From positions 1-64,000 of the forward strand of contig JAHHHZ010000001.1 of NCBI GenBank assembly GCA_019359095.1: a stretch of 64,000 nt of DNA. Direction: 5' to 3'. The notes under the pieces were generated by a model. It had not been told where the DNA came from, did no database searches, and saw nothing but the letters and a program-made list of their open reading frames with translations. Below are positions 12,882-20,078 of the stretch, piece after piece. A program made the position numbers and the translations under genes. Every line of letters starts with the position of its first letter. The stretch's first letter is position 1. Source of the stretch: Pleurocapsa minor HA4230-MV1 (GTDB taxonomy: Bacteria > Cyanobacteriota > Cyanobacteriia > Cyanobacteriales > Xenococcaceae).

Positions 12882-15338
12882 CTATTTGACTCCAGGAATT
12901 GAACTTAGATCGCCATCGGGCAATGGATCTCCGCCGAATTTTTCGTATTGTTGAACAGCAGCAGCAGCAAACGGGGCATTATAACCAGTTCCAACCTCAT
13001 TAGTCACCCAGTCATCGCGTTTATCTTGATGCGAATTATCAGTATTGCGCGGTCCTCCGACCAGCGCTCCTACTAAAAGATTGTCGTTTGGGCGATCGCT
13101 ACCATCTAGCGGGGCAGTACCCGCCGATCCCCTGTGATGTGCCCTCACAGGATAATTTTCGCCAAACCCGACAACGTAACTATAGTTGAGCGGATTATCC
13201 CCCAACACATAGTCAACCTGTTTCTGAGCAAAAGTCGAGTATTCCTGGTTTGGTTCGACAAAATCATCATACCACTCCAGTAAATAAGCTGCTGACATAT
13301 CTAAAGGCGCTGAAGCCCATTCAGCACGAACCGCAAATCCTCCTTCAGTATGCTGTACTCCTCCAGAACCATTAAGCCAATTTTGCGCCCAGGTTTTAAA
13401 TTCCTCTTTAAAAAAATTATCAGAGCTTTCAAGTGCCAACAATGCCATGGCCGCATAAGAATGATCGTCAGCAGCATAAGTCCACGAACCAATATGTCCA
13501 ATGCCGTCACGATAATAATTTTCTGCTTTTGATAGGTAGGCTTTATCACCCGTCGCCCGATAAAGCCAAACAGCCCCTAAAACCAACTCGTCTTTATAGC
13601 CACTCCAGCTCGTGTAGAACGGATTTGCTGCGCTGACCGAATCAGAGTATTTGCCTTGATATTTTTCCGCAAAGTCGAAAAGTTGCACGGCATTTTCTAA
13701 AAGCTTTGCCGAATAGGCCTCATCTACTCCTGCAAAAAGAATTGAAGCCGAAGCCAAAGCCGAAGCAGTTCCAGCAGCAGCATCAGACCCTGGTTTATTG
13801 GCATCAACAGCGAAAGATGGTCGAGCAGTTTTTTGATCGATTTGTTCGGGCGGAACCCAAAAGTTGTGATCGTTGGCATCACCAACCTGAACCCAAAACC
13901 GAGTAGTACTAGACCCATTAGTTTCGTTGCACTTTAGAAAATAGTCGGTTCCCCATTTGACCGCCTGGAGGAGATCGTCAAACTGCCCAGCTTTTTGATA
14001 AGTCTCTCGATAATCTACCCCGCTCCACGCCAACATGGCCATGCTAAATGCCATGGGTTGAATGAATTTGATATGATCTCCCGCATCGAAGTAGCCTCCT
14101 ACCAAGTCGCGCCCGACATCTTTACCGTCGCTAGTAGTGGAGTCAGAACGCCATTCTAAACGGTTGTCGGCAGGTAGCGGACCCGAACGGTTGGCTTCAA
14201 AAAAGAGCAAGCTTTTTTGTAGGGCTTCGCCATAGGCGAATTTTCCTTGTTGTCCGACGGATTGTTCGGGAGAATCGGGAATGTCCACAGGAGTGTTAGG
14301 ACTGGTAGGAGAGGTGACGGGAGTAGGAACTTCAGGAATGTCTTCACCTGCTGCACCGCTAAATTCTGGATTCAAGGCTTGTTGTCCACCGTCATCGATA
14401 ATGAAAATGGGCTTGATAGACTGTCCTGAAGTAAGGTCGATCTGGTCGTTTTGTCCCGTGATGGTGTAGCTGCCGTTGCCATTGTCGATTAAATCTACAC
14501 CATAGGCTGCGGTAATTTTATAGGGCAGGTTGAAGTTTACTTGCCAGTCATCCGCCTGAGACTCGGCTTTAAGTTCTAATTCTAATTTGTATCCTCCTTG
14601 CCAATCTTCGACAATCGATGGTGCCGCGCTGAGATTCGCCCCACCTAAAGATTTTTCCTGAATCATCGGTGCAGTATCGGTGTTAGTTTCTTCCTCCGTC
14701 GGAGTTTGATTTGCCCTATTGTCTGTAGTTTCCTCCACCATCGGGTTTTCAGCTATAGATTGCACATATTTCTGCCTTTCTTCTTCAGTTAAACTACTGT
14801 AAATAGGTTCACCGACATTTTCCAAATTTAGATAATTGCTAAATTTGAGAGCGGCTTCTTCTGGATTGCCTTTGACTAAAATAATAGCTTTTGTAACTTT
14901 TCCTTTAGCTAAGCTGGAATTCCAAGAATCGCCTGCAAAGTTAACACTGTTTTCTCCTGAAGAAATAAGAATTCCGTAATTTTTAATAATTTTATGGTTT
15001 TCAGGTAGAGTAATTGATGCTTGCCAATTTTCAACATCTTCTTTGGCAACTATATTTAGTTCTACTTGATAACCATCAGAATAAAATTTGGTAATTTGAT
15101 AGTTTATTTCAACTCGGTCTAAAGACTGAACCTCTGGTACTCGATCTTGGTTATCTATAGATAAATTTTGGGCTATTAATTTTTGAGCCCAATTTAGATT
15201 GTTACGCAAAAGTGGAGGATTGCTAAAACCTTGCCGATTTAAAAACAAGGGCTGACTATAACCCAACCTAGCTGTAAGGGAAATTAAACTTGAAGCAATC
15301 AATCCAGATGATAAACAAAATACTATTCGATTTTTCAT
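12882..15338 (-). CDS. GH9 cellulase (endoglucanase) with two CBM2-like modules
   Basis: 818 residues. The N-terminal signal peptide (FCLSSGLIASSLISLTARLG) is followed by two beta-sandwich modules at about 75-170 and 238-328, each with the CBM2-type pattern (YQVELNIVAKEDVENWQASI; YKLELELKAESQADDWQVNF). A Pro/Thr linker (PTPVTSPTSPNTP) precedes the glycoside hydrolase family 9 domain at about 365-805. Catalytic features are present: GGYFDAGDH (Asp418/Asp421), VRAHHRG, and the acid Glu781 in NEVGTGYNAPF. It should be secreted and hydrolyse beta-1,4-glucan. Many cyanobacteria make cellulose-like exopolysaccharide, so it may trim the cell's own sheath or a plant or algal substrate. It follows the cNMP-type gene by 44 bp. 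A plasmid location is notable. Confidence 0.93.
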   Translation of the reverse strand: MKNRIVFCLSSGLIASSLISLTARLGYSQPLFLNRQGFSNPPLLRNNLNWAQKLIAQNLSIDNQDRVPEVQSLDRVEINYQITKFYSDGYQVELNIVAKEDVENWQASITLPENHKIIKNYGILISSGENSVNFAGDSWNSSLAKGKVTKAIILVKGNPEEAALKFSNYLNLENVGEPIYSSLTEEERQKYVQSIAENPMVEETTDNRANQTPTEEETNTDTAPMIQEKSLGGANLSAAPSIVEDWQGGYKLELELKAESQADDWQVNFNLPYKITAAYGVDLIDNGNGSYTITGQNDQIDLTSGQSIKPIFIIDDGGQQALNPEFSGAAGEDIPEVPTPVTSPTSPNTPVDIPDSPEQSVGQQGKFAYGEALQKSLLFFEANRSGPLPADNRLEWRSDSTTSDGKDVGRDLVGGYFDAGDHIKFIQPMAFSMAMLAWSGVDYRETYQKAGQFDDLLQAVKWGTDYFLKCNETNGSSTTRFWVQVGDANDHNFWVPPEQIDQKTARPSFAVDANKPGSDAAAGTASALASASILFAGVDEAYSAKLLENAVQLFDFAEKYQGKYSDSVSAANPFYTSWSGYKDELVLGAVWLYRATGDKAYLSKAENYYRDGIGHIGSWTYAADDHSYAAMALLALESSDNFFKEEFKTWAQNWLNGSGGVQHTEGGFAVRAEWASAPLDMSAAYLLEWYDDFVEPNQEYSTFAQKQVDYVLGDNPLNYSYVVGFGENYPVRAHHRGSAGTAPLDGSDRPNDNLLVGALVGGPRNTDNSHQDKRDDWVTNEVGTGYNAPFAAAAVQQYEKFGGDPLPDGDLSSIPGVK

Positions 15339-15382
15339 GGTCAGATATTAAGTTGATTTGATTTTCAAACACGCGCCGAATA

Positions 15383-16327
15383 TTAACGAGATTCCAAAAA
15401 ACGAGAAATTATAATAATAATGAAAACGCTAAGTATAAATAAAAATATATATATAAATGGTAAATAACGTTTTAAACGTTTAAACTTAACCCAAGATTTA
15501 CCCGATTTACCTTGTTTAGTTGACTGTAGCTCGGTTTTAGAAATAACAGCGAGATCGATAGTATTGATAGAATCAACTTGCTTCATTTCTTCTTTAGAAG
15601 CCTCTAATTTTTTAGTTTTACTTTGGTCGAGTAACCTATTGTTTGCCTCTTGGCTATAAAACACTTGCGTTCCGCCCGAATTGTTGACCCATTCGCCGTA
15701 GTCGGGTAAAAGCGAACAATCGTATATTTTTCCAGGCAACAATTCCGTTCCATTCGTATGAATTAGGTCGCCAAGATTCAGGATCAGAAAATCTTTATCT
15801 TTTTTTAAAATATTTGCATTGTATACTCCTTGTTCAAAAGATAATTCCTCCAACGCAGAAACTAGCGAGGATAAATTAGCTCTTTGGGATAAGTCCTTTG
15901 CAGAAGCATAATGGTGCAAGATTACGCAATTTAGCTCGATTGCACTCCGCCAAAAATAATCGCGAAAAGCAGGAAATTTTTCCATAATGTCTTGAGCAGC
16001 TAGAAGGTCTAAATATAGTACCTGCAATCCCTGCGTAGAATATGCTTTATATATTTGCCAAAGTTCTTTGGGAAACAAGTGAGACAGCCCGACAAAACCT
16101 GAATTAAGAATAGTAATAAGCTCCCCACGATCGCTTTTTACTCGAACGCTACCTTTAATTATTAAAAAAATCTTTTGTTGGCTATTTGACCATAATAATT
16201 GTTCTCCATTAAAGGTATCTATACTCGAAGCACTTGTATAAAACTCTAATTCTTCTTGCGAAAGCTTATTTTGAAAAATAGACTTAATAAAACTTTCTCT
16301 GTTTTTAGCAATATTAGTGTTAGTCAT
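15383..16327 (-). CDS. Cyclic-nucleotide-binding-type protein with C-terminal membrane anchor
   Basis: 314 residues. Residues about 15-140 have the shape of a cNMP-binding/Crp-like beta-roll (FNGEQLLWSNSQQKIFLIIK, GSVRVKSDRGELITILNSG, VGLSHLFP), followed by helical sequence. After a central domain (about 165-240) with PGKIYDCSLLPDYGEW there is a basic linker and one C-terminal membrane helix (LPFIYIFLFILSVFIIIIIS). There is no HTH, so it is not a Crp-type regulator. Cyanobacterial HlyB-type exporters often carry such cNMP-like domains at the N-terminus, so a stand-alone version next to exported proteins could gate secretion; that is inference. The cNMP-contacting RXA motif is not seen, so ligand binding is uncertain. 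Confidence 0.6.
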   Translation of the reverse strand: MTNTNIAKNRESFIKSIFQNKLSQEELEFYTSASSIDTFNGEQLLWSNSQQKIFLIIKGSVRVKSDRGELITILNSGFVGLSHLFPKELWQIYKAYSTQGLQVLYLDLLAAQDIMEKFPAFRDYFWRSAIELNCVILHHYASAKDLSQRANLSSLVSALEELSFEQGVYNANILKKDKDFLILNLGDLIHTNGTELLPGKIYDCSLLPDYGEWVNNSGGTQVFYSQEANNRLLDQSKTKKLEASKEEMKQVDSINTIDLAVISKTELQSTKQGKSGKSWVKFKRLKRYLPFIYIFLFILSVFIIIIISRFLESR

Positions 16328-16339
16328 AAACCTTACATA

Positions 16340-17344
16340 TTAAGTTAGGTGTTCTATGAAAGCAGCTTCAAACTCTGCAAAAATTGACAGCATTATCGGT
16401 TCTAAATTTGAGAGTAACTTTGCTTCTATTTGTTGCCAAGAAGCTGGAGAATCGCCCCAATAATTTAATTTATGACCGCCAAGCCAAATCTCTAGAAGTT
16501 TTTCTTGCTCCTTAGAATCAATTTTATTAAGCAAGCTAAAAACTGGAATAGAAACGCTAATATTTAAAGAGTTTTTATCTTTTAATGAGTTTTTTATATG
16601 TTCTAGTAATATAAAAGATTGATTTACATGACTAGAATATGTTTGACAAACTTTAATTAATTCAAAGATTACAAAACTCATTTGCTCATATTTTTCTGCT
16701 TCTAACTTTGCTTCAAAAGCTATATCAATAGCATTTTTCATACTCGTATTATTTTGCTCTAATTCTTCATACTGGTAAAGCTTGTCAAAAGCATGCCAAG
16801 CAGATTTTTCCCGCTCTACGTACCAGATTTTTTTGGTTTCTGATTTACCTCTTTGAGAAATTAGCTTTTTTATTAGCTGCTTTAAAAAATCAAGCAAGTT
16901 TTTGGGACTGGCTTCTGCAAACTGAACATTAAGCAGATTTCTTAATAAACTAGTTGATTCCGTTTGTAATTTTTGGCTTAATTCTTGAATTTTAAAAAAT
17001 ATTGTATCATGATAATATATATCTAGACTATTTTTAACGATCGCCAAATCTTTAGCAGTAATATCATTTTCTAATTCTTGCTTTTTATCAATTATCTCAG
17101 TTAACAACTTGCTAAATCCACGCTCTTTTTCAAGCTCTAAAGCTTCCATTACAAGATCGGCATTAATACTTACTAAATACTGATTTTGTAACAAATTTAT
17201 AACTTCGCTAGCCATCCAGTATGTCCATCCTTTTATAAGAACATCAGATACTTTAAATTTATTTTGTGTATGCAAATTGCTATTGTTAGCGCCGTTATTG
17301 ATGGCTAGAGCATTTTTATTCATAAACTTAATAATTTTAGACAC
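16340..17344 (-). CDS. Unrecognised protein, paralogue B of a family pair (334 aa)
   Basis: Family unknown. The protein is mainly alpha-helical, charged and soluble. Its last 60 residues (LEIWLGGHKLNYWGDSPASW, then QQIEAKLLSNLEPIMLSIF) match the end of the protein at 18523-19518, and the middle (SAWHAFDKLYQYEELEQN against SAWQSFFILNQKLQKVAV) also aligns, so the two are paralogues that have diverged strongly. They sit on either side of a PstS-like gene with 11-13 bp gaps, so all three should be co-translated. Effector, scaffold or regulatory subunits of one membrane complex are possible. From ATG 17344; a second ATG eight codons in is also usable. Confidence 0.75.
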   Translation of the reverse strand: MSKIIKFMNKNALAINNGANNSNLHTQNKFKVSDVLIKGWTYWMASEVINLLQNQYLVSINADLVMEALELEKERGFSKLLTEIIDKKQELENDITAKDLAIVKNSLDIYYHDTIFFKIQELSQKLQTESTSLLRNLLNVQFAEASPKNLLDFLKQLIKKLISQRGKSETKKIWYVEREKSAWHAFDKLYQYEELEQNNTSMKNAIDIAFEAKLEAEKYEQMSFVIFELIKVCQTYSSHVNQSFILLEHIKNSLKDKNSLNISVSIPVFSLLNKIDSKEQEKLLEIWLGGHKLNYWGDSPASWQQIEAKLLSNLEPIMLSIFAEFEAAFIEHLT

Positions 17345-17355
17345 TTAATACAAAT

Positions 17356-18516
17356 TTAATTAAGAGGAACATAATTAGATTTTTCGATAATTTTCTGACC
17401 TGGCTGCGAAGTCAGAAAGTTAGTTACTGCTTCTCCCGTCACTCGATCGTTAGTATTGTCCTCGCGAAATACTAGGAATAAGCGTCTAGTGAGAGGATAG
17501 GCACCCGTTTTAATTACTGTACTATCAAGTTTATTATTATTAAAAAGGTTAATAAAAGAGGAATTGCCATCAGCTATACTATATACTTTGATTAAGCGTT
17601 GGTTTTGAACCAAAGATGCTGAAGCCAAAGATATGGCTCCAGGAGTATTTATTACCTTTTTTATAACTTCAGTATAACCCGATAGTTTGATGGCTGTAGG
17701 AAAGTTTTGAAAATCAAAAGTGCCGTAATTTTCATTGTTTACAATTATTGGCACTATCGGCATACTTTCATATTGCGGATTAATTTGCTGCCAATTAGTA
17801 ATCTCTCCTGCAAATATTTTTTTAACTTGTTGAAGATTTAATCGAGCAGTAGGAGTCCATAAATTGCTAAATACAGATATTCCATCAATAGCTATTGGTG
17901 TTTGCCTAAGTTCAAATCCTCGTCGGCGAGCTACTTCATACTCGTCATCGGTTAAAGGTCTTGCATTATAGGCAAAACTTAACTCTCCTTGTAACAGCAT
18001 TTCAATTCCTTTAACAGAACTAAAGTCACCATTACCTGGTTTGGCGTATCTAAGCTGTAGGTTGGGATATTTAGTTTCAATGGCTTTATTTAAACCATTT
18101 GCTACTAAAGGCGCAAATATAGGATCTCCGCCATAGCTCGATAGACCACTAATCATTATTTCTGACTGTTGCTCTGTCGAAATAATTTTCGATCTATTCT
18201 TTGATAAATTATTGGTAAAGCTAAAAAGTAATCCCAGTCCGAGCGCGGATAATACTAGACCAAGCTGTAATTTTTGAGATTCTAATTGCTTGAATTGTTT
18301 TATATTTGGCAACTTAAAGTTTTGTAAAAAACTATTCAGCGCAACTTTATTAGAATTATTGTTTTTTACTGTCTCTCCAACATTTAAATTTTTAGTAACC
18401 AAAGAAGTGGAACAAATTTCACAGCATATAGCATTTACTCCTTTTTTATGAACATAATGTTCGCATTTTGGACATTTATTTGCTTTTGAACTGACTGAAT
18501 TTAAATTAGCTACCAT
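17356..18516 (-). CDS. Zinc-ribbon, membrane-anchored PstS-like binding protein
   Basis: 386 residues. The N-terminal zinc ribbon has Cys15, Cys18, Cys32 and Cys35 (CPKCEHYVHKK, CEIC). A single membrane helix follows at about 84-100 (LQLGLVLSALGLGLLFSF), then a PstS/PBP-like domain from about 125: GLSSYGGDPIFAPLVANGLN, GELSFAYNARPLTDDEYEVA, IDGISVFSNL, VKKIFAGEITNWQQINPQYE, INTPGAISLASASLV and YPLTRRLFLVF. Topology would be zinc ribbon in the cytoplasm and binding domain in the periplasm. No PstC, PstA or PstB is present. It is therefore more like a tethered phosphate (or other anion) sensor than a transporter subunit. A close relative without the ribbon is at 56517. The ribbon matches the small protein at 19563. 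Confidence 0.85.
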   Translation of the reverse strand: MVANLNSVSSKANKCPKCEHYVHKKGVNAICCEICSTSLVTKNLNVGETVKNNNSNKVALNSFLQNFKLPNIKQFKQLESQKLQLGLVLSALGLGLLFSFTNNLSKNRSKIISTEQQSEIMISGLSSYGGDPIFAPLVANGLNKAIETKYPNLQLRYAKPGNGDFSSVKGIEMLLQGELSFAYNARPLTDDEYEVARRRGFELRQTPIAIDGISVFSNLWTPTARLNLQQVKKIFAGEITNWQQINPQYESMPIVPIIVNNENYGTFDFQNFPTAIKLSGYTEVIKKVINTPGAISLASASLVQNQRLIKVYSIADGNSSFINLFNNNKLDSTVIKTGAYPLTRRLFLVFREDNTNDRVTGEAVTNFLTSQPGQKIIEKSNYVPLN

Positions 18517-18522
18517 AAATTT

Positions 18523-19518
18523 CTAAGATAAAATAAAAAATTGACGAAAATCTACGTATATGTCTAAGACAATAGGTTCGAGATCTTCTAACAGTTTTGT
18601 CTCAATCTGTTGCCAAGATATAGAAGAATAACCCCAATAATTGATTGAATGACCGATCCAATTCTCAAGCGATTTCTTATATTTAATAGCATCAATCATA
18701 TTTGTATCTAAATACATAAATGCAGGCAATGATTTAATTTGAAAAGCTAAATCGTATTTTTTATTTAACGATTCTTGTAACTGCTCTAAAATTCGAGATG
18801 ATTGTATTAACAAATCGTAATAAGTTTGCGCTCGCTCGATTAAATTTTGTAAGGCATCTAAATAAATCTGATAGTAGGTAGCTTTTAACTGAGCTTCAAA
18901 AATTGCAAAAATGGCTTTCCATTTACAGTCTGTGATATTATTGTATTGCACTGAATCAACGGCAACTTTTTGCAATTTTTGGTTGAGAATAAAAAATGAT
19001 TGCCATGCGGAAGTTTCATATTCTTGATATATTTTTCTATTATTTTCAAAAATATTTTTTTGAGCAATTAGTTTTTTTAATAAGCTATCAAAAAAAAGTG
19101 TTAATTGAGAAGAACTACTTTGCTGCCAATCAAGAGAAATTAATTGTTGCATTGCTTCGGTATTCTTAGTCCTAGCATTCTGCAAAATCAGTTTTATTTC
19201 TTGGATTGCATCGTCCAAATAATTAAAAAGCAATTGATTACTATTCAAATTAAAATCCTTAAAATTTGTCGATTCCTTAGTTTGCCAAACTTTTAACTTT
19301 AATTTCTTTTGCAGGATGTCAAAAGATGTTTCGCTTTGTTGATTGGTTAAATTTAATGAATTTAGCAAAGGTTCGCCAAATTTAAAATCAGTTGCAGTTT
19401 GATGCCATTGCTCTACTACCCTTTTTGCGACCACATATCGCCAGTTATTTAACAAATCCTGTAGTTGTAGATTAATGGGTTGAATTCGAGTATCAGGACT
19501 ATCAACTGTATGATACAT
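18523..19518 (-). CDS. Unrecognised protein, paralogue A of a family pair (331 aa)
   Basis: Family unknown. It is an alpha-helical soluble protein, with NWRYVVAKRVVEQWHQTATD near the N-terminus and the shared C-terminal block LENWIGHSINYWGYSSISWQ, then QIETKLLEDLEPIVLDIYV. Paralogue B (16340-17344) has the same block, so NYWG-S--SWQQIE-KLL--LEPI is a good signature for the family. It begins after the zinc-ribbon gene (44 bp) and ends 6 bp before the PstS-like gene. No signal peptide or membrane helix, so it would work in the cytoplasm, perhaps with the ribbon side of the PstS-like protein. From ATG 19518. Confidence 0.75.
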   Translation of the reverse strand: MYHTVDSPDTRIQPINLQLQDLLNNWRYVVAKRVVEQWHQTATDFKFGEPLLNSLNLTNQQSETSFDILQKKLKLKVWQTKESTNFKDFNLNSNQLLFNYLDDAIQEIKLILQNARTKNTEAMQQLISLDWQQSSSSQLTLFFDSLLKKLIAQKNIFENNRKIYQEYETSAWQSFFILNQKLQKVAVDSVQYNNITDCKWKAIFAIFEAQLKATYYQIYLDALQNLIERAQTYYDLLIQSSRILEQLQESLNKKYDLAFQIKSLPAFMYLDTNMIDAIKYKKSLENWIGHSINYWGYSSISWQQIETKLLEDLEPIVLDIYVDFRQFFILS

Positions 19519-19562
19519 AATTACACTATCTCACGGGTACAAAACCTGCTTGCTCGATTCGA

Positions 19563-19928
19563 TTATTTGCTGACCTTTTGTGTTGAGTGTAAAGTTTTTA
19601 GCATTTTGGCTATTCGTCTTTTAGTTTTTGCCCAAGGCTGTGGCTGCTTTTTTCTATTTTCCAAACCCTCTAAAAAAAGTCTTGTAGTTGGTGCCGTTTG
19701 TTTGGGAGTAGTGTACTTAAATGGTCCGCCTGTAGGCTGGCTTTTGCTAGTTCTTTGATTGAGTCTTTGGCAACAAATTTCACAATGGGTTTTACCAAAA
19801 ACATTTCCTACATAGTGACAAGTTGAACATTTGCGGTAACAGACTAAACAAGCTGTAGCCGAAACTGTAGCTTTTGTAACTTTAGGATTTGTAGACTCGT
19901 CGCTCCATGGATCTTTTATAATATTCAT
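19563..19928 (-). CDS. Small zinc-ribbon protein, first gene of the leftward cluster
   Basis: 121 residues. A cysteine cluster (Cys27, Cys30, Cys34, Cys37, Cys49, Cys52, Cys53) in CLVCYRKCSTCHYVGN and KTHCEICCQRL is clearly related to the N-terminal ribbon of the PstS-like protein encoded two genes downstream (C-x2-C-x-Y-V, CEIC). The remainder is basic and Pro/Thr/Lys-rich with no membrane segment. It may be an adaptor that competes or pairs with the PstS-like ribbon. Its promoter must be in the 150-bp gap 19929-20078, which contains TACCT/AGGTA repeats. A plus-strand frame at 19480-19758 is a shadow. Confidence 0.75.
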   Translation of the reverse strand: MNIIKDPWSDESTNPKVTKATVSATACLVCYRKCSTCHYVGNVFGKTHCEICCQRLNQRTSKSQPTGGPFKYTTPKQTAPTTRLFLEGLENRKKQPQPWAKTKRRIAKMLKTLHSTQKVSK

Positions 19929-20078
19929 CGAGAAGTGCTTTAGTGGATACTCTGTACCTCATTTCGTTATGGCAGGTACGGGTAATTAAATATCAACTCT
20001 TACAATAAGATATCTGCTTTTTTAAGTGCAATTACTTAAACTTAACATATAATAAAGCTTACATACTATATTCTTTCC
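19929..20078. promoter_or_regulatory. Probable promoter region of the nine-gene leftward cluster
   Basis: 150 bp between the replication gene stop and the first gene of the leftward cluster. It has a loose inverted repeat (TACCT around 19952, AGGTA around 19974) and AT-rich sequence. The next gaps downstream are mostly 6-45 bp, so this is the obvious place for the cluster promoter. No specific -10/-35 pair is claimed. Confidence 0.4.
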
